Shown here one piece after another: positions 15,619 to 18,649 of a stretch of 18,649 nucleotides of DNA. Location: contig CAIVOO010000141.1 of the NCBI GenBank assembly GCA_903907555.1, forward strand, positions 1 through 18,649, read 5' to 3'. The notes beneath the pieces are model-generated. The model worked only from the letters and a program-made list of their open reading frames with translations, had not been told where the DNA came from and ran no database searches. Numbering within the stretch: the first letter of the stretch is position 1; every line of letters starts with the position of its first letter. A program made the position numbers and the translations under genes. This DNA comes from an uncultured archaeon. GTDB taxonomy: Archaea > Nanobdellota > Nanobdellia > Woesearchaeales > CAIVOO01.

Positions 15619-17235
15619 ATGAACCAGATAGAATACGAGATTCTAACAGTGTTCAAGGAGAATCCTGAATCAGAATTATCTACTTTTGACATCATTTCTA
15701 AAGCATTTCCAAGCGAAGCTGAAAAAATAAAGATAGAAATAAACAATGAATACAACAACAAAAGCACAACGTCAGAAGGCAGGCAGAGCAAGGGAAAAAT
15801 CCACAGGAAAGTTCTCTATCACTTAAACAGGCTTGTTGAGGATGGAATCCTGAAGCTAAGCAGGGAAGGCACAAAAGGGCACAAGTATTTTGTCCTGAAC
15901 ATAAAGCCAGGAGAAGAGGTAATTCTAGAAAAACGCTACAAAAAAATCCTGCTAAAAAAGCCGGAAACTGCAGCCATTCCTCTTGAAAGCTATCAGAAAG
16001 AGGGCATAGTGAAGCAGTTTGAGCCGGCAACATGGGTTGACAGGCTTAATTCAATACTTCTTCAAGGATGGAATTTCGAGGATTACAATAATTTATTCAA
16101 GGTAATATCAGATTCTTTTCAGAACATAAATGATGTTGTCGGGCTTGATAATTTTGAAATGCTTCTTCAGAAGCAGAATCCTGAAGCTTTCGGGGCTTTC
16201 ATAAAAAAGCTGTGCATAGAGTGCGATGATTACGGAAAGAAAGTCAACATAATCATAGACGTAACACACCTGAAAAAAGACAAGCTTCCTGAAATAGTTG
16301 AAGAGATGAAAATATTCGAGGAAGTGAATCCGGCAAACATTGAAATGATTTTTGATGTGTCTGCAAGGGAATTCAACCAGAACTACGACTTATTTGAGCA
16401 GGTGATTGACATCTTTTCAAGATCAAAGCTCAAGCTCAACATAAAAAACAGGGATGTTGCAGAAACCCCTTATCTGATAGGAAAGGCAGGCGTATACACT
16501 TTCGACGAGGCAGACTGGCAGCTCTACAAGAAATTCTACAAGTACAAGCTCAAGGGAATCGCATGCGCGCAGGCATCGATAGCGATAGATGTCTACAAAT
16601 ATTTCCAGCAGAGAAAAAGCGCCAAGGAATTCAGGGACTTGCTGCTCAAGGTAGCGAAAACACTTCTTACAGTAAATTCTCTTCAGAGAATGAAATCAGA
16701 GGAGTATTTCAAGAATCTCATGAAACTTGCAGAGCCGATGAGCAAGGAATTCTTCATGTTCAGCAGGAATTACATCAGGCTGTGGAATTACGGATGGAAG
16801 CAGCCGCAATCAGACCCGAAGATGATGTTTGAAATGGTAAAAAGCATCAAGGAAGAGATAAAAACATTCTGCGATTCGGAAGAGACAATATACCTGTCCT
16901 GCGGCATGCCGACAAGATTCAAGGTGGCATTCGGACCTGCATTCAGGGAGTTTGACAAGAACTTCAGCGAGATGCAGTTCTCAAGGCTTCAGATAAACGG
17001 GATGGACGACTTCCGCTCAAAGGAATTCAAGGAAATCTTAAATGCGAAAGAGGAATTATTTGAATTGTTCGACGGAGGAGACAGGATAAGGTTCCTCAGG
17101 ACAGGAAGCATAAATGCAGAGGCGATATTCAATGAGATAATGACGATAATGAACAGCTACAAGCTGGCATTCATCTGTTATGACTTTGGCTCTGTTAAAG
17201 GTTCAGACTTGAAATTGACGTCATTTTTGAAATAA
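15619..17235 (+). CDS. Winged-helix protein of unknown function, first gene of a three-gene operon
   Basis: A 538-residue protein. Residues about 1-95 look like a winged helix-turn-helix with an insert: IEYEILTVFKENPESELSTF, a charged Asn/Lys-rich loop, GKIHRKVLYHLNRLVEDGIL as recognition helix, then KLSREGTKGHKYFVLN as wing. The remaining ~430 residues match no family I know. They alternate strand-like segments (KVNIIIDVTHL, ANIEMIFDVSA, KLKLNIKN, GKAGVYTF) with helices at about 200-330, as in an alpha/beta or barrel domain, followed by a helical section and a C-terminal FICYDFGSVKGSDLK. No membrane segment is visible. ATG at 15619 fits a leaderless start. The stop is one base before the ThyA-like gene, so they are co-transcribed. 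It may sense a ligand and bind DNA; this is a guess. Confidence 0.8.
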   Translation: MNQIEYEILTVFKENPESELSTFDIISKAFPSEAEKIKIEINNEYNNKSTTSEGRQSKGKIHRKVLYHLNRLVEDGILKLSREGTKGHKYFVLNIKPGEEVILEKRYKKILLKKPETAAIPLESYQKEGIVKQFEPATWVDRLNSILLQGWNFEDYNNLFKVISDSFQNINDVVGLDNFEMLLQKQNPEAFGAFIKKLCIECDDYGKKVNIIIDVTHLKKDKLPEIVEEMKIFEEVNPANIEMIFDVSAREFNQNYDLFEQVIDIFSRSKLKLNIKNRDVAETPYLIGKAGVYTFDEADWQLYKKFYKYKLKGIACAQASIAIDVYKYFQQRKSAKEFRDLLLKVAKTLLTVNSLQRMKSEEYFKNLMKLAEPMSKEFFMFSRNYIRLWNYGWKQPQSDPKMMFEMVKSIKEEIKTFCDSEETIYLSCGMPTRFKVAFGPAFREFDKNFSEMQFSRLQINGMDDFRSKEFKEILNAKEELFELFDGGDRIRFLRTGSINAEAIFNEIMTIMNSYKLAFICYDFGSVKGSDLKLTSFLK

Positions 17236-17236
17236 A

Positions 17237-17890
17237 ATGGAAATAAACGAGAAAACAACATTCGAGGCATGGAAGTCTGCGATAAATGCAGTCATGCGCG
17301 ATGGAAGGGAATTTATTGATACTAACTCGAGGCAGTGCAAGGAACTTGTGAACTTAAAGGTTGAGGTGGTTGCTCCTGAGGAGGATGTGACAAAGCCTAT
17401 TGATTTCCTAAATGAGTCTGACAAATGGGTTTATCCCCCGACTGACGAGATAGAGAACATTGTGATGACAAGAAGGCTTGCGCCTGCATACAATTACAGC
17501 TACGGCCCGACGATATTCAACTTTCAGGGCAAGGTTAACCAAGTTGATGATTTCATAATCCCGCTCCTGAAGAAGGATCCTGTATCAAGAAGGGCGATAA
17601 TCTCATTATGGGACCCTGTTGCATACTGCGACATAAACAACAAGTCTGTACCGGGATTGATATCAATGCATTTCAGGATTGTGGAAGAGAGATTGAATGT
17701 TACTTGCATAATAAGAAGCAATGACATGTTCTTCGGCTGGCCTGCAAATATCTATCAGGCATACGTGCTTCAAAGTTATATAGCAAAAAAATTAAATAAG
17801 GAAGCAGGCTCAATAACAACAATATCGCTTAGCGCGCACCTGTTTATCGACCAGGAAGATGACATAAGAAAGGTGTTTGAGAGGAGATGA
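17237..17890 (+). CDS. Thymidylate synthase-family protein lacking the catalytic cysteine
   Basis: A 217-residue protein of the shorter archaeal ThyA type. Matches to the family: AWKSAINAVMRDGRE at 11-24; SRR at 117-119 (the phosphate-binding Arg pair); SLWDP at 123-127; IRSND at 159-163 (the Arg-Ser of QRS and the following Asp); WPANIYQAYVLQSYIA at 168-183 (Asn of PFNI kept); and SLSAHLF at 198-203. The usual PCH nucleophile position reads VPG at 138-140 (Gly codon GGA at 17654), so the Cys that attacks dUMP is missing. The downstream Tyr of the H-x-Y motif is Phe203. Substrate-binding residues kept without the nucleophile suggest a nucleotide-binding pseudoenzyme or other chemistry rather than dTMP synthesis. 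It follows the winged-helix gene by one base and overlaps the coiled-coil gene. Confidence 0.82.
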   Translation: MEINEKTTFEAWKSAINAVMRDGREFIDTNSRQCKELVNLKVEVVAPEEDVTKPIDFLNESDKWVYPPTDEIENIVMTRRLAPAYNYSYGPTIFNFQGKVNQVDDFIIPLLKKDPVSRRAIISLWDPVAYCDINNKSVPGLISMHFRIVEERLNVTCIIRSNDMFFGWPANIYQAYVLQSYIAKKLNKEAGSITTISLSAHLFIDQEDDIRKVFERR

Positions 17891-18126
17891 TGGACATATT
17901 CGGCACAAAAGACAGGATAAAGAAACTTGAGCATTGGTATGCTGCAGAGCTTAAGAAAAGAGATGCTTTAGTAGCAGATGCCGAAAAGAAATACGAGCTG
18001 ATAATGAAAAGCGCATTCAAGCGCTCAGAAGAGGCAGAATACTGGCGCGATTATTCTAAACGATTAGAAAAGATAAACGAAGAGCTGAAATCAGAGATTG
18101 AAAGGTTGAAGAAGAAAAAGAAGTGA
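17887..18126 (+). CDS. Small coiled-coil protein
   Basis: A protein of 78-79 residues, nearly all charged helix with heptad-like spacing (IKKLEHWYAAELKKRDALV, then LEKINEELKSEIERLKKKKK), probably a dimerising coiled coil with a basic tail. Two adjacent ATGs, at 17887 and 17890, overlap the ThyA-like stop; the GAGAGG just upstream is better spaced for 17890. As the third gene of the operon it may be a partner or scaffold for the two larger proteins (inference). Its stop directly abuts that of the convergent cyclase gene. Confidence 0.72.
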   Translation: MMDIFGTKDRIKKLEHWYAAELKKRDALVADAEKKYELIMKSAFKRSEEAEYWRDYSKRLEKINEELKSEIERLKKKKK

Positions 18127-18649
18127 TTATTTAGTCTTCATAACATAAGTCCCGTCCCAGCTCTTGCCAGGCGGATTTTTTCTGAACTCTTCGCATCGCT
18201 CGATGAATATTCCTGAAGCAGAGTCATGGACTTTCTTGAAAGCTTTTATAGCTTCAGTCCATTTCTGGCTGCGGTAGAGATGCAAAGCATGCTCGAAATC
18301 TTTTATGATTGATATGGTATTTACTTTTACGCTGCTCTTTAATCCGACTAATTCAAATATTCTTACAGGCTCTTTCCTGCCTTTTACAGCAACCAAATCT
18401 AATTCCCTTGTCACAAATTTGTCCTTGACATCTTTCTTTGTGCTCTCGCTGACTATTATGTCAACACTATACTGTTTAGTCAATCCCTCAAGCCTTGAAC
18501 CTAAATTAATGTTATCGCCTATTGCTGTGTAATCAAACCTTTCATGCGAGCCGAGGTTTCCAATGACTGCCTCGCCTGTGTTCAGCCCGACTCCTATTTT
18601 CAATGCAGGGATTCCTGCTTTTTTCCATTTCCTGTTCAGCTTTTCCAGT
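18127..18649 (-). CDS. Class III adenylate/guanylate cyclase, C-terminal part, N-terminus cut by window edge
   Basis: The frame is open to the right edge; the TTG at 18603 lies within the domain and is not the start. Visible motifs of the cyclase catalytic domain: LKIGVGLNTGEAVIGNLGS, FDYTAIGDNINLGSRLEGL with the conserved GD, and N-x-x-x-R (in NLGSR) for the transition-state Asn and Arg, then VKGRKEPVRIFEL. The metal-binding Asp residues would lie outside the window. After the domain comes a short tail resembling the C-terminus of bacterial CHASE2-type cyclases: a helical-repeat-like HALHLYRSQKWTEAIKAF, an RCEEF motif and a final WDGTYVMKTK. It makes cAMP or cGMP; specificity cannot be read from this part. 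Such cyclases are uncommon in archaea, and a bacterial origin is likely (inference). Confidence 0.9.
   Translation of the reverse strand, partial: LEKLNRKWKKAGIPALKIGVGLNTGEAVIGNLGSHERFDYTAIGDNINLGSRLEGLTKQYSVDIIVSESTKKDVKDKFVTRELDLVAVKGRKEPVRIFELVGLKSSVKVNTISIIKDFEHALHLYRSQKWTEAIKAFKKVHDSASGIFIERCEEFRKNPPGKSWDGTYVMKTK

Noticed and set aside
18601..18603. TTG as the start of the cyclase gene
   Set aside because: The frame continues in homologous sequence (LEKLNRKWKKAGIPALKIG) to the window edge, so the gene is merely cut.
1..18649. CRISPR arrays, tRNA/rRNA genes, insertion sequences
   Set aside because: No regularly spaced repeats, cloverleaf-like segments or transposase signatures were seen on either strand.

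Overview
The window looks like a piece of a compact archaeal genome, most likely from a small-genome DPANN-type lineage (Woesearchaeota/Pacearchaeota-like; this placement is inference). Reasons: A/T-rich boxes of the archaeal TTTATATA type lie about 26 bp before inferred starts, with several probable leaderless mRNAs; other genes carry GGAGG or GGGGTG Shine-Dalgarno sites; there are an AsnC/Lrp regulator and a thymidylate-synthase relative of the archaeal kind; arginine is mostly AGG/AGA; and genes abut or overlap. No tRNA, rRNA, CRISPR array or insertion sequence was seen, and no gene-free stretch reaches 300 bases.

Left part (1-8446), nucleotide synthesis. A minus-strand pyrimidine operon reads pyrE - pyrF - fused pyrBI (cut by the left edge). 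Divergent from it is a 95-residue protein with a CxxC/CxxH pair. Next comes a short minus-strand winged-helix-like protein, divergent from a plus-strand purine operon: a PurS-PurL fusion, PurQ, and an overlapping unknown 216-residue protein.

Middle (8447-14913), the most striking part. A minus-strand pair starts with a 937-residue protein whose N-terminus is a nucleotidyltransferase of the aminoglycoside/lincosamide-modifying type. It overlaps by ATGA a 1218-residue class A penicillin-binding protein with a complete GT51 signature and all three transpeptidase motifs (SxxK, SxN, KTG). An apparently intact peptidoglycan polymerase/cross-linker in an archaeal-looking genome, coupled to a nucleotidyltransferase fusion, is the best candidate here for new biology.

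Right part (14968-18649). An AsnC/Lrp regulator is divergent from a three-gene operon: a 538-residue winged-helix protein of unknown function, a ThyA-family protein that has Gly where the catalytic Cys should be, and a short coiled-coil protein. The 192-bp divergent region holds several TATA boxes and a cluster of CCTGAA repeats and small palindromes, so autoregulation and shared control are likely. At the right edge is the C-terminal part of a class III adenylate/guanylate cyclase with bacterial-style architecture, on the minus strand.
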